64,000 nt of DNA from Alistipes finegoldii DSM 17242 (GTDB lineage: Bacteria > Bacteroidota > Bacteroidia > Bacteroidales > Rikenellaceae), in the NCBI RefSeq assembly GCF_000265365.1, contig NC_018011.1, positions 1,674,001 to 1,738,000 of the forward strand. The letters are read 5' to 3'. Each line of letters opens with the position of its first letter. Within the stretch, counting starts at the first letter, position 1. The position numbers and the translations under genes were made by a program. Of this stretch, positions 25,395 to 34,406 are shown one piece after another. The notes beneath the pieces are model-generated. The model did no database searches, was not told where the DNA came from, and saw only the letters and a list, made by a program, of their open reading frames with translations.

Positions 25395-25907
25395 TTATTT
25401 GCGTAACAGATAGTTGATAATCAGGTAACCGCCCGCCGCCTGCGCGAGCATGCCGGGAATCCCGATGCGGAAATCCTGCACGGCGGCGGCCGCCGAACCC
25501 GTGAAGGCCCATTCTCCCAGCGTACCCGCCGTCTGGTAGAAGAGCACCACGCCCGCCAGCAGCGGCAGCGTCGCGCGGCCGAACCGCCGTGCGGCGAATC
25601 CGGCGGCTGCGGCCAGCAGTACGGACTTGAGCAGAATCGCCGGCAATGCCGCCGCGGCGGGCATTCCGAACAGCGCGGAGTTGACCAGCGGCGACAGCAC
25701 GGCGGTCAGCAGGCCCACGCGCCAGCCGTATTTGTAGGCTCCGACGAGCGTGAAGAAGTAGATCGGCAGCCACCGCAGGCCGCCCTGCGGCACCAAATGA
25801 CAGATTTGGGGCAGGACGATGTTGCCTGCGACGAAGAGCGCCGCTGCGAGGTAGGTTTTCGCATCGCGGTAATCGAGCGAATAGAGTTTTACAGCCGTTG
25901 TTTCCAT
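25395..25907 (-). CDS. ECF transporter S-component-like membrane protein
   Basis: 170 residues with about five to six helices. LPIYFFTLVGAYKYGWRVGLLTAVLSPLVNSALFGMPAAAALP is like the substrate-binding fold of energy-coupling-factor vitamin transporters. No energising EcfT or ATPase genes lie here, so it would use a shared module or work alone. The cargo is not readable, though the neighbouring iron-sulfur redox genes suggest a cofactor. Its stop is 11 nt from the DUF362 start. Confidence 0.8.
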   Translation of the reverse strand: METTAVKLYSLDYRDAKTYLAAALFVAGNIVLPQICHLVPQGGLRWLPIYFFTLVGAYKYGWRVGLLTAVLSPLVNSALFGMPAAAALPAILLKSVLLAAAAGFAARRFGRATLPLLAGVVLFYQTAGTLGEWAFTGSAAAAVQDFRIGIPGMLAQAAGGYLIINYLLRK

Positions 25908-26070
25908 TTTGTCTTTTGTTTGTTCATATTCAAAAACAGTGCTTTTCGTGCGGTTTTTAAAAATCGAGGTTCACACTCCCGAAGAGCGTCGTCCGGGGCG
26001 TCGGGTTCCGGCGTCGATCCCGTCGCTGCGCCAGCGGAAAATCCCTGTGCCGGGCAGTAGCGAACCCTAT

Positions 26071-26508
26071 CTATTCGTTTCGCTCCTGCATTTTGCGGAT
26101 GAATCCTTCGATCAGCGGCAGACACTCCCCGGCCGTCTGCGCCTCGGCGCAGAGCCGCTCCACGGGACATATCCCGTCGTCCGCACGGTTGATGATATGG
26201 GGCACGGCGACCGTGTAGGCGACTGCTTTTCCCGCGGCGGCGAACAGGTCGAGGGCCGCACGGCTCACCACGTCGGCGAAAAGCTCCTCCACGCCGCCCA
26301 GAATCATCAGCGCCGCCGCGCCTTTGCCGACCACCTTGTCGGCCACGAAAGCCCCGTCGAGCAGCTGCGGCTCCTCGCGCAGCAGCCTGTAGAGGTCCTT
26401 CACGCCCCGTTCGCGGAAAATCCGCACTTCGTCCCCGTTGCGGACGACGCACGAACACTTCTCGGCGAACAGCAGTCCGACCGTCTGCTCCTTCTGTTCC
26501 TTCGTCAT
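26071..26508 (-). CDS. DUF1893 family protein
   Basis: 145 residues starting MTKEQKEQ. The body SCVVRNGDEVRIFRERGVKDLYRLL, GAFVADKVVGKGAAALMILGGVEELFADVVS and CPVERLC corresponds to the DUF1893 fold, a cytidine-deaminase-like protein with Cys residues near the end. Function unknown. The start used is fixed by a -7 element further up; a longer frame would begin at the predicted transcription start. It lies 163 nt upstream of the S-component gene and may belong to the same unit. Confidence 0.85.
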   Translation of the reverse strand: MTKEQKEQTVGLLFAEKCSCVVRNGDEVRIFRERGVKDLYRLLREEPQLLDGAFVADKVVGKGAAALMILGGVEELFADVVSRAALDLFAAAGKAVAYTVAVPHIINRADDGICPVERLCAEAQTAGECLPLIEGFIRKMQERNE

Positions 26509-26570
26509 AGCGTATGCCGTTTTTTCGGGTCCGCACCGCTTTTTGCGGTCCGCCCGTAATTCCACATTGC

Positions 26571-26578
26571 AAAGATAT
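26571..26578 (-). promoter_or_regulatory. -7 element TATCTTTG for DUF1893
   Basis: Matches TAnnTTTG about 62 nt before the chosen ATG. There is no TTTG at the -33 spacing. Confidence 0.5.
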
Positions 26579-26677
26579 TCGATTTCGCGTTATTGCCGGC
26601 TACCCCGATTACGGTTCGTCATACCATTTTTACGGAATCGTACGCCGGCGGCCGCAGAAGGGGTGTTTTTTCCGCCC

Positions 26678-26791
26678 GCTTCTGCCGTCCGATCCCGCTT
26701 CTGCCGTCCGATCCCGTTTCTGCCGTCCGGTTTCGCTTTCGCCATCCGGTCCCGTCCCCGCCGTTTTTTCCCGCTTGTGCCGTCCGCTTCT
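26678..26791 (+). repeat. 19-bp tandem repeat, six copies, degenerating to the right
   Basis: Units 1 and 2 are identical (GCTTCTGCCGTCCGATCCC). Units 3 and 4 differ at a few sites, unit 5 is heavily changed, and unit 6 (GCTTGTGCCGTCCGCTTCT) is recognisable again. The 19-bp phase is kept throughout. It lies in the gap between DUF1893 and the galactosidase terminator. No known element of this sequence comes to mind. Confidence 0.8.
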
Positions 26792-26812
26792 CCGGCCCTT
26801 TGCCGGGCGACG

Positions 26813-26847
26813 AAAAAGCCTGCGGCCATAACAGGGCCGCAGGCTTT
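26813..26847 (-). terminator. Terminator after the alpha-galactosidase gene
   Basis: AAAGCCTGCGGCC pairs with GGCCGCAGGCTTT across a 7-nt loop and is followed on the minus strand by a T5 run. It lies about 30 nt after the galactosidase stop. Confidence 0.85.
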
Positions 26848-26879
26848 CCGGAGCAGGCGCTTCTCCCCTTCGGGGAGCG

Positions 26880-29087
26880 CTATTCGGCTTCGAGCACGAA
26901 TACGGCGCTGTCGTAAATTTTGTTCAGATTGGGGTTGATGCCCGCATGGTTGAGGTATTCGCCGGTGAAGGTGCCGCCGTCGAACCAGAACCGTTTCTTA
27001 TCGACGTTCTGCTCCCTGATCTTGTAGCGGGTCTGCGCGTCGAGTCCGTAAAGCCGGTATTTCGGAACCAGCGTGCGGCTCTGGTAGAGGGTGCAGTAGG
27101 TGAACAGCACGGCTTTTTTCTTGTCTTTCGATACGTACATCACCCCGTAGTAGCCCGTATCGTCGTAAGGCGTGCCGATGCGGTAGAGGTCGCCCTCCAT
27201 GACGATGTCGCGGTATCCCTTGTAGCTTTCGATGGCTTTGCGCGCGAAGGCCTTCTCCTCGGCGTTCATCTGCTTGGGCTGCAACTCCATGCCCAGACGG
27301 CCCGCGCAGGCCATGTCGAAGCGGAATTTGATCGGCGTGATGTTGCTGGTCTGGTGGTTGGGCGTGGCCGAGACGTGCGAGCCCATGACCGTCGCCGGGT
27401 AGAACAGGCTGGTGCCGTACTGGATGCGGGCGCGCGAAAGCGCTTCGGTGTTGTCGCTGGTCCACACCTCGTTGAAGTACTTCATCGCGCCGTACTCCAC
27501 GCGGCCGCCGCCCGAAGCGCAGGCTTGGATCAGCACGTCGGGATATTTGGCGCGGATGCGCTCCATGACCTTGTAGAATCCCTGCACATAGTCGATCCAG
27601 AAGTGCGACTGCCTGTCTTTGGGCAGGAATTCCGATCCGGCGTTCTCCGCATGGCGGTTGGCGTCCCATTTGATGTAGTCGATGTTGGGCGAGAGCTTCA
27701 TCGTGTTGTCGAATACCGAGAATACGAAGTCCTGCACCTTGGGGTTGGTCAGGTCCAGCAGCCACTGGTTGCGCATCCGGGGCATTTCGCGGTCGCCCGA
27801 CCTGACGATCCAGTCAGGATGTTTCTCGGCCAGTTCGCTCTTGGGGTTGACCATCTCCGGCTCGATCCAGATGCCGAATTTCAGCCCTTTGCGGTGTGCG
27901 TGCGAAGCGATGTAGTCGATGCCTTCGGGGAGTTTTTTTGCGTTGATCTGCCAGTCGCCGAGTCCGGCGTTCGCATCGTTGCGCGGATATTTGTTGCCGA
28001 ACCATCCGTCGTCCAGCACGAACATTTCCAGTCCCATGTCCGCCGCGTCGTCGATCATGTCCGTCAGGGTCTTGGCGTCGAACGTGAAGTAGGCGCCCTC
28101 CCAGCTGTTGAGCAGCGTCGGGGCGTACGTATGGCCGTGCCATACGCCGTAGTTGCGCGCCCAGTCGTGCAGGCTGCGGCTCGCGCCGCCTGCGCCCTCG
28201 AAGCTGTAGGTGTAGACCATTTCGGGCGTGGTGAACGATTCGCCCTTGGCGAGCGTGTAATCCGAAGCGTAGGGGTTGACTCCCGCGAGGATGTTGAGCA
28301 CGTTGAATTCATCGACCTCGAAGTTGAGCCGGAAGTTGCCGCTCCATGCCAGCGCGCCGGCGATCACCTCGCCGTAGTTCTCGTCGAAGGCTTCGCTGTC
28401 GAGCGTGACCATGAAGGCCGGGTTCTCGGTGTGCGTCGTGCGCACCAGCTTGCGCGACTCGATGCTCTTCGAGCCGTGGGTGAGCAGCGTGTGGTCGGTC
28501 TGGCTCTCGCGCGCCCATGAGCCGTAGAGGTGGGTCAGCAGGTAGCTGCGCGCCTTTACGGGCAGCGACGACGAATAGAAGGCGTGCAGTACGGCGTCGC
28601 CCTTTTCGCGGTTGCGGATCACGGTGTGGGTCGTGATGACGTTCTCTTTGGCATAGGCCGTATAGACCAGTTCGACGTCCAGCGCCTGATTGGTGTCGGT
28701 GAGTTTGACGACCGTTTCGCTGACGTTCTTGTCGGCCAGCGTGCGCGTGGCGTGCGACACGTAACGCAGTTCGGTGTTCATGTCCCCGTCGGCGTGGGTC
28801 ACGCGCAGCGCGGGTTCGCGGAAGTTGCGGCCGCCCATCGTCGAGTAGGCGAGGTTGTCGGTGCCGTGGTCCGTGCGGCGGTAGCTTTTGATGCCTGCGG
28901 CGGGCGATGCGTCGTCGATGCGTCCTCCGAAGTGGTGGAACAGCACTTCGCCGTTCGGAGCGACGCTCATGACCATCGAAAGGTCGTTGGTCCGGATGTT
29001 GATGACCTGCGGTTCGGCGGCCTTGGCGCCGGTGCAGACCATGCCCGCGAACAGGGCCGTGAAGAGCGGTTTCAGCAGTTTTTTCAT
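26880..29087 (-). CDS. Secreted alpha-galactosidase, glycoside hydrolase family 36
   Basis: 735 residues with a signal peptide (MKKLLKPLFTALFAGMV, cut near CTGAKA|AE). Family 36 architecture: N-terminal beta-sandwich, catalytic barrel with LDDGWFGNKYPRND, the nucleophile D475 in YIKWDANR, and the acid/base D545 in TSDNTEA. The motif WIEPEMVNP and the C-terminal domain are complete. It removes terminal alpha-1,6-galactose from raffinose-family sugars or galactomannan in the periplasm or outside. Stands alone, without SusCD beside it. A start 13 codons upstream would spoil the signal peptide. Confidence 0.95.
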   Translation of the reverse strand: MKKLLKPLFTALFAGMVCTGAKAAEPQVINIRTNDLSMVMSVAPNGEVLFHHFGGRIDDASPAAGIKSYRRTDHGTDNLAYSTMGGRNFREPALRVTHADGDMNTELRYVSHATRTLADKNVSETVVKLTDTNQALDVELVYTAYAKENVITTHTVIRNREKGDAVLHAFYSSSLPVKARSYLLTHLYGSWARESQTDHTLLTHGSKSIESRKLVRTTHTENPAFMVTLDSEAFDENYGEVIAGALAWSGNFRLNFEVDEFNVLNILAGVNPYASDYTLAKGESFTTPEMVYTYSFEGAGGASRSLHDWARNYGVWHGHTYAPTLLNSWEGAYFTFDAKTLTDMIDDAADMGLEMFVLDDGWFGNKYPRNDANAGLGDWQINAKKLPEGIDYIASHAHRKGLKFGIWIEPEMVNPKSELAEKHPDWIVRSGDREMPRMRNQWLLDLTNPKVQDFVFSVFDNTMKLSPNIDYIKWDANRHAENAGSEFLPKDRQSHFWIDYVQGFYKVMERIRAKYPDVLIQACASGGGRVEYGAMKYFNEVWTSDNTEALSRARIQYGTSLFYPATVMGSHVSATPNHQTSNITPIKFRFDMACAGRLGMELQPKQMNAEEKAFARKAIESYKGYRDIVMEGDLYRIGTPYDDTGYYGVMYVSKDKKKAVLFTYCTLYQSRTLVPKYRLYGLDAQTRYKIREQNVDKKRFWFDGGTFTGEYLNHAGINPNLNKIYDSAVFVLEAE

Positions 29088-29311
29088 AGGTTTGAGTCGG
29101 TTACGTTTAGGATAATGCGTGCACACGCGTACAGCGCATTTTCGTTGTGTGGGGATAAAGTTACGAAAAAAATTGCGTTGCGGTCAAAAAACCGCCGCAT
29201 AATCTTTCGTTGTGAAACTTCCGGCCCGACCGGAACTCTTCCGCTGTTTCGTATCGAATTTCAATGGTCCGCCGTGCACGGCCTGCGCGGTTCCGGTTCC
29301 GCCGGGCAATG

Positions 29312-29341
29312 AAAAATCCCTGCACGGAGACGTGCAGGGAT
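29312..29341 (-). terminator. Terminator at the end of the polyene operon
   Basis: ATCCCTGCACG with loop GAGA pairs with its complement, an 11-bp stem followed on the minus strand by TTTTT. It lies about 20 nt after the last gene of the 23-kb operon, and I see no comparable hairpin in the short gaps inside the operon. Confidence 0.85.
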
Positions 29342-29362
29342 CGTTTCAGGACGGGACCTCTC

Positions 29363-29935
29363 CTACTTGGTCAGGTATTTTCCCTGTTTTTTGAGGGCGT
29401 TGTAAACCGAACCTGCCCAGTAGTTGCGCAGGCCGAAGCCGCCGGGCTTGCCGACCATGTCCATCTGGGTGATTATCTCGTGCGTCGCGGGATCGAACAG
29501 CACTGCGGTGTAGTAGCCCAGACCGTTGCCCTTGTCGAGCGTCGTGGCGACCAGCACCAGCCCCTTGTTGCCCGAACCGTTGTCGTAGCGGGCGACGATC
29601 TGCGGCAGCTGCGTCTGCCAGTCGGTTGCTGCGCTGCGGGGCGTGAACTGCTCTGCGGCCAGTGCGCCGAGCGATTCGTTGGCCTGCTCTACGCCGGTCG
29701 AGAGGATGTCGATGCCGGTGAACCCTGCCACGTCGTATTTCTTCGGTTCGCTCAGGAAGAGCCTGTTGATGGCTTCGAACGCCTTGATGAAGGCGCCCGG
29801 TTCCTCGTCGGCGCCTTTGACGTTGACGCAGCTGTAATCCACGCCGTAGAAATCGGCTGCGATCTTCTCTTTTCCCTTCTGGGCGTAGCCGCTGACTGCG
29901 ACGAGGCACAATGCCATGGCCAGTAACTTTTTCAT
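29363..29935 (-). CDS. Exported protein of unknown function, last gene of the polyene operon
   Basis: 190 residues: signal peptide MKKLLAMALCLVAVSGYAQ, then a soluble domain with FYGVDYSCVNVKGAD, EAINRLFLSEPKKYDVAGF, LPQIVARYDNGSGNKGLVLV and MVGKPGGFGLRNYWAGSVY. No catalytic motif or known family that I recognise. It starts 11 nt after the ligase-like gene and precedes the operon's terminator, so a role in pigment handling in the periplasm or outer membrane is likely by position. A single Cys follows the mature N-terminus by about 17 residues. Confidence 0.85.
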   Translation of the reverse strand: MKKLLAMALCLVAVSGYAQKGKEKIAADFYGVDYSCVNVKGADEEPGAFIKAFEAINRLFLSEPKKYDVAGFTGIDILSTGVEQANESLGALAAEQFTPRSAATDWQTQLPQIVARYDNGSGNKGLVLVATTLDKGNGLGYYTAVLFDPATHEIITQMDMVGKPGGFGLRNYWAGSVYNALKKQGKYLTK

Positions 29936-29946
29936 TGTCGGATTTT

Positions 29947-31254
29947 TTATTTGGTTTGTTCGCGTAAATCTACGAATTTAATTTGTTTCCGGCTAATCTG
30001 GGGCATCTGTTTTTTCGCAATGTACTCCACGGGTTCGAAAACCACCTCCGGGGCGACGCGCACTTTCGAGCGGAACGTGTCCTTTATCTCCTTTTCGAAA
30101 GCTTCGTCGCGGCGCGCGCTGCCGATGCGCAGCACGATCTGGTCGGTGCCCAGACTGCCCGTGAAGACCTCGATGATGTAGTTGCTCACGCCCGGAATGT
30201 TCTCCAGTATGTCGTACAGCGCGGGCGGATAGAGCGTCGTGCCCTTGAACTTGATCATCTGCCCCTTTCGGCCGATGACCGACGAAAGCCGCATCGTGCC
30301 GCGTCCGCAGGCGCACCGCTCCGTGTATCCGATGCAGATGTCGCCCGTGCGGAAGCGCAGCAGCGGCATGCCCCGCACGCCGAGCGTCGTAATGACGACC
30401 TCTCCCTCCTCGCCTTCGGCGACGGGGTTGTTCTGCTCGTCGAGCAGCTCCACCAGAATCAGGTCGGCCGGCACGTGGCCGCCGCAATGGTGCCCGCACT
30501 CGGTGATCGAGGTCTGCATCTCGGTCGAAGCGTAGGTCGAGAAGAGCTCCAGTTCAGGCCACAGCTCGGTAATCTTGGCCCCCAGCGTGTTGTTGCCGAA
30601 GGCGGTGTCGCGCAGCGCTTCGCCGATGCAGATCGCACGGCGCAGCGACGAGCGGCGGTAGTCGATGCCGTGCTCCTCGGCATAGGCGACCAGTTTTGTC
30701 AGGAACGACGGCACGACGATGCAGCCCGTGGGGCCGATGCGCCGTATGGTGTCCCACTGCAGTTCGGGAATGCCGTTCCCGACGCGGATCACGCCGCACC
30801 GGAGCTTCCGCGCGCCCAGAAAATAGGCCAGCCCCGCCATGAAGCGGCGGTCGATGGTGGTCATCAGCTGCAGCACGTCCTCCGGCGTGCATCCCGCCGT
30901 GGTGAAGGATTCGGCTTCGTTGTAGGCCAGCCGGTCGAGGTCCTCCTCCGTGAGGGCGAACGTCACCGGGTCGCCGAGCGTTCCCGAAGTGGTCACGTAG
31001 TCGATGATGCGGCTGCGGGGTACGCAGATGAAATCCTGCGGGTGGAGCTGCAGGTCGGTCTTGGTGGTCACCGGCAGCCGCCGCAGGTCCTCCTGCGTGC
31101 GGATGTCGCCCGGACGCGCGCCGCAGTGGTCGAACATGCGCCGGTAGTAGGGTGAATTTTCGTACAGATAGGCGATCTCTTCGCGCAGGCGTTCCTGCTG
31201 GAACGCGGCGATCGCATCCGCCGATGCGAATTGTATTTCCGGATTTCTTATCAT
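29947..31254 (-). CDS. Phenylacetate-CoA ligase-like adenylate-forming enzyme
   Basis: 435 residues of the PaaK-type ANL family. The P-loop-like VTTSGTLGDPVTF, STYASTEMQTS, the hinge RTGDICIGY, and the C-terminal GRKGQMIKFKGTTLYP are present. A CACG motif follows (ERCACGRGT). In this operon it most likely activates the aryl starter (4-coumarate or a derivative) as an adenylate and passes it to CoA or an acyl carrier protein. Substrate inferred from the lyase at the other end of the operon. The 4-nt ATGA overlap with the C45 gene sets the start. Confidence 0.88.
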   Translation of the reverse strand: MIRNPEIQFASADAIAAFQQERLREEIAYLYENSPYYRRMFDHCGARPGDIRTQEDLRRLPVTTKTDLQLHPQDFICVPRSRIIDYVTTSGTLGDPVTFALTEEDLDRLAYNEAESFTTAGCTPEDVLQLMTTIDRRFMAGLAYFLGARKLRCGVIRVGNGIPELQWDTIRRIGPTGCIVVPSFLTKLVAYAEEHGIDYRRSSLRRAICIGEALRDTAFGNNTLGAKITELWPELELFSTYASTEMQTSITECGHHCGGHVPADLILVELLDEQNNPVAEGEEGEVVITTLGVRGMPLLRFRTGDICIGYTERCACGRGTMRLSSVIGRKGQMIKFKGTTLYPPALYDILENIPGVSNYIIEVFTGSLGTDQIVLRIGSARRDEAFEKEIKDTFRSKVRVAPEVVFEPVEYIAKKQMPQISRKQIKFVDLREQTK

Positions 31255-32909
31255 GGCTTACATTCCGATTTTAGTCTTTCAACCGCTTCCCGCTCGTCGG
31301 TGCGCGGGATTCCGCTCTGCAGCGCCTTGTCGAAGCATTGCGCCGCCCGGAGGTCGTCGCCCTGCGAGCGGTAGTATTCTCCCAGCAGTTTCCATGTGTG
31401 GAAATTCTGCGGATTGGTCCGTTCGAAACGGTCGAGCGTCGCGGCGTCGGCGGCGGTCTCTTCCCGCATGGCTTTGCGGATTTCTCCGCCCAGCCGCCTG
31501 TATACCACCACGCGCGGATAGTCGTGCGCGAGGTAGGCCGTGTCGGCGGCTATCTCCTGCGCCGCGTCGCAAAGCTCTGCGGCCGGATCGGGATCGCGCA
31601 TGACGGCTCCCAGATCGTAGCAGATATAGGCGCCGCCCTGCCACGGCGAGGTCGAAACCCACATTTTCAACGCCGAGGGCCGGAATACGACCGAGTGGTG
31701 GGCGATCGACTGGTTGACCGAGCAGTCGTTTCCGACGCCGATGTCCGCGCCGCCTTCGCCCCGCTGGTCGCGCAGCATGGCCACGGCCGCCTGAGGTGTG
31801 AGCGGCGCGTTTGCCGCCGTCAGCTCCTCCAGCCGTGCGAAGCGGCAGGGGCTGTCCGTCCGGGCGAGGTTTTCGAGGTTGTATTCGTCGCCGGCCAGTT
31901 CGGTCGACTGGTAATGGTTCGTGCAGACGAGGTATTCGCCGCCGCTTTCGTACAGGGCGGTCTTGCGGGGCGTCTTCTCGATGATTGCGGCCCTTCCGTC
32001 GCGCGCCGATGCGACGAGCAGCGATTCGCTGACGAAGGTGTCGCGGCGGCGGGCGATTTCGAGGGCTTCGCCGATCGTGGCCGCATGCTGCAGGATTTCG
32101 CGCGCGAGGATCGAAATCGGGGTCGCCGCCGAGAGCGGAACGGGACCTTTGGCGGCGTTGATCGTCACGGTCAGCCCCTTGTCGTTCATGCCCGACAGTA
32201 CGCCGATCATCCCGGCCCAGCCGATGCTGACGAAAGGGTGCCCGGCCTGCGGACGGCAGAAGGTGACGATTTTGTGGCGGGCGAAGTCGTCGCCCATGTA
32301 GAAGTCGAAATTGCGGCCGACCACCAGCTCCCCGTCGGCGCTCATGCCGCCCCATGCCGCGAACGAACTGCACCCGACGAGCATGTACTGGCTCATGGCG
32401 TGCCCGATGTCGTGCGCCGCATGGTAGTTGAGCTGACGCTCGTAAGGGGTGCCTATGGCGTCGAAGTCGTGCGAGCAGTAGAGCGACCGGGCGTATATCT
32501 CGCGCCGGTACTCTTCGGGGACGTGCCGTCCCAGATTGCGGTTGAAGATCACGATCAGGCCCCGCAGGAACTTCAGGTAACCGTCCGAAGGGATGAATTC
32601 GCGGATCTGGTCCACGAAAACCTGCTCCTGATAGCGCATCAGCCCGGCCGTGAGCGCTCCAGCCGCCGCTCCCGACTCTTCGGGCGACCCGGCCGTGTAA
32701 AGCTCCCAGAGACCGTATCTGTTATGGCGCAGGAAACTTCCGCGGCACGAGGTGTAGCCGCCGTGGTCCGCGACGCGGTAGGCCGCCGTGTCTACGGTCA
32801 TCGCGGGCGGCTCCATGTCGGCCGTGAGGTAGAGTCCCCAGAGGAACGCCGCCGCCAGCAGCGGAAGCGCAAGGAGCGTGATGAGCGTGTATTTGAGAAA
32901 TCGTTTCAT
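31251..32909 (-). CDS. C45-family autoproteolytic acyltransferase/hydrolase
   Basis: 552 residues with an N-terminal membrane anchor (about 7-30). The Ntn-type core begins at MLVGCSSFAAWGGM; C180 would become the N-terminal nucleophile after self-cleavage. The fold continues with VVGRNFDFYMGDDF and LSGMNDKGLTVTINAA. A TPR-like helical tail follows at about 490-545. The C45 prototype is the acyl-CoA:6-APA acyltransferase, so a periplasmic acyl transfer is plausible, such as joining polyene to a lipid or sugar. That is inference. It overlaps both neighbours by 4 nt. Confidence 0.85.
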   Translation of the reverse strand: MKRFLKYTLITLLALPLLAAAFLWGLYLTADMEPPAMTVDTAAYRVADHGGYTSCRGSFLRHNRYGLWELYTAGSPEESGAAAGALTAGLMRYQEQVFVDQIREFIPSDGYLKFLRGLIVIFNRNLGRHVPEEYRREIYARSLYCSHDFDAIGTPYERQLNYHAAHDIGHAMSQYMLVGCSSFAAWGGMSADGELVVGRNFDFYMGDDFARHKIVTFCRPQAGHPFVSIGWAGMIGVLSGMNDKGLTVTINAAKGPVPLSAATPISILAREILQHAATIGEALEIARRRDTFVSESLLVASARDGRAAIIEKTPRKTALYESGGEYLVCTNHYQSTELAGDEYNLENLARTDSPCRFARLEELTAANAPLTPQAAVAMLRDQRGEGGADIGVGNDCSVNQSIAHHSVVFRPSALKMWVSTSPWQGGAYICYDLGAVMRDPDPAAELCDAAQEIAADTAYLAHDYPRVVVYRRLGGEIRKAMREETAADAATLDRFERTNPQNFHTWKLLGEYYRSQGDDLRAAQCFDKALQSGIPRTDEREAVERLKSECKP

Positions 32910-34405
32910 GCGTCGCCTATTTTTTTAGCCAGATATTCCGTGCCCAGCAGCTCGGCGCAGGTCGCCGCCGCCGAGAGCGTTACCCCGATCGCGCCGTGAA
33001 CCGTCAGGTTCTGCCCCGTGAGCAGCAGGTTTTCGAATTTCGTCCGTACGGGAATGCAGGTCGCCATGACGTTGCGGCAGTCTTTCTGCAGGCCGTAGGC
33101 AGCCCCGTGGGGGATTCCGGTGTAATGCCGGTAGGTGAGGGGCGTGGCCGCGTACGTCTGTTCGATCGCCGCCCGCAGGCCGGGCAGCCGCTCGCAGACG
33201 AAGTCCGTCAGATGCTCCGCGACGGCCGTTTTCAGGGCCGTATACGCTTCGGGACGGCGGCCCGGCGCCGATCCGCTCCATGCCGACCAGATGTCGGTGG
33301 CGATCGGGGCCATCAGCGTCACCACTTCGCTCCATGCCGGATCGGCGCACGGCGGCTGCGCGCTGAACAATACCATTTTCGGACGCATGGCCTCCGTGTC
33401 GAAGAGCGTATCCCAGACGTCTCCGCCCTCGGCGTAATAATAGAGGTTGCGGTTGATATAGGGAAAACTTTGCGGCCGGAGCAGCAGATACACCGAGAAA
33501 AGGCCGTACGTGCCCGGCATGGCGGCCATCCGGTCGCGGAATGCCGGGCGCAGAACCGGCGTCGGCCCGATCAGGCCGAACGTCGCCGCGGGATGGATGG
33601 CCGAAATGACGCTCTTCGCCCGCAGTATCCTGCCGTCGGCGAGTTCCACGCCCGTGATGCGCCTGCCTTCGGTATGGAGCGCGCTTGCCCGGCATCCGGT
33701 GAGGATCGTACCGCCGTGCTCGCGGATTCTGGCCGCCAGCGCGTCGGCGATATGCTGCGTCCCGCCGGCGAAACGGCAGGCGCCTTCGATGTTCGAATGG
33801 TTTATCATGGCGTGGTGGTAGAGCGGCGAACGCTCCCGAACCCCGCCGTAGAGGGGGTTGGTCCCGGCCAGAACGCTGCGCAGCAGCGGGTCGGCGACGC
33901 ATTCGCCGATGAACTCCGCCGCCGATGCACCGAGGTATTTCACCCCGCCGGACGACAGCCGTCCCGAACGGTGCACTTCAACGCCTATGCTGTCTCCTAT
34001 CTCCCTGATTTTGTCGCAGTAGCGGGCGATTCCCGCCGCTTCGCGCGGGAAGAGGGAGGTCAGGTGCCGCCGGAATTCGTCGTAGCCGTGCATGTAGGCG
34101 AACTCTCCGGCTCCGCCCGGCGATACGATGTCGAACGCTTCGTCGAGCGGCCGTATTTCGAGCGAATCCCCGATGCCGAAATAGTCGAAATAGCGGCGCA
34201 TGATGCCGCCCTGCTGCATGCTGCCCACGTAGTGCATCCCCGTGTCGATGGAATGGCCGCGGCGGCGGAACGACTGCAGGCAGCCGCCGGGGACCGCCGC
34301 CTGTTCGACTATGCAGACGCCCATCCCTTCGCGGCTCAGCATGACGCCGCATTCCAGTCCGCCCAGCCCGCTGCCGATGACGATTATGTCGAACTCCTCC
34401 TGCAT
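32906..34405 (-). CDS. FAD-dependent oxidoreductase, phytoene-desaturase (CrtI)-like
   Basis: 499 residues. FAD-binding Rossmann motif DIIVIGSGLGGLECGVML followed by VVPGGC-like VPGGCLQSF; the C-terminal FAD contact region has NLLLTGQNLTVHGAIG. Enzymes of this group act on long hydrophobic chains, as in carotenoid desaturation or retinol saturation. In polyene operons it may tune double bonds or the head group; the reaction is unknown. It begins 1 nt after the trifunctional gene. Confidence 0.88.
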   Translation of the reverse strand: MQEEFDIIVIGSGLGGLECGVMLSREGMGVCIVEQAAVPGGCLQSFRRRGHSIDTGMHYVGSMQQGGIMRRYFDYFGIGDSLEIRPLDEAFDIVSPGGAGEFAYMHGYDEFRRHLTSLFPREAAGIARYCDKIREIGDSIGVEVHRSGRLSSGGVKYLGASAAEFIGECVADPLLRSVLAGTNPLYGGVRERSPLYHHAMINHSNIEGACRFAGGTQHIADALAARIREHGGTILTGCRASALHTEGRRITGVELADGRILRAKSVISAIHPAATFGLIGPTPVLRPAFRDRMAAMPGTYGLFSVYLLLRPQSFPYINRNLYYYAEGGDVWDTLFDTEAMRPKMVLFSAQPPCADPAWSEVVTLMAPIATDIWSAWSGSAPGRRPEAYTALKTAVAEHLTDFVCERLPGLRAAIEQTYAATPLTYRHYTGIPHGAAYGLQKDCRNVMATCIPVRTKFENLLLTGQNLTVHGAIGVTLSAAATCAELLGTEYLAKKIGDA

Positions 34406-34406
34406 C

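Noticed and set aside
26678..26791. CRISPR array
   Set aside because: The 19-bp units are head to tail without spacers.
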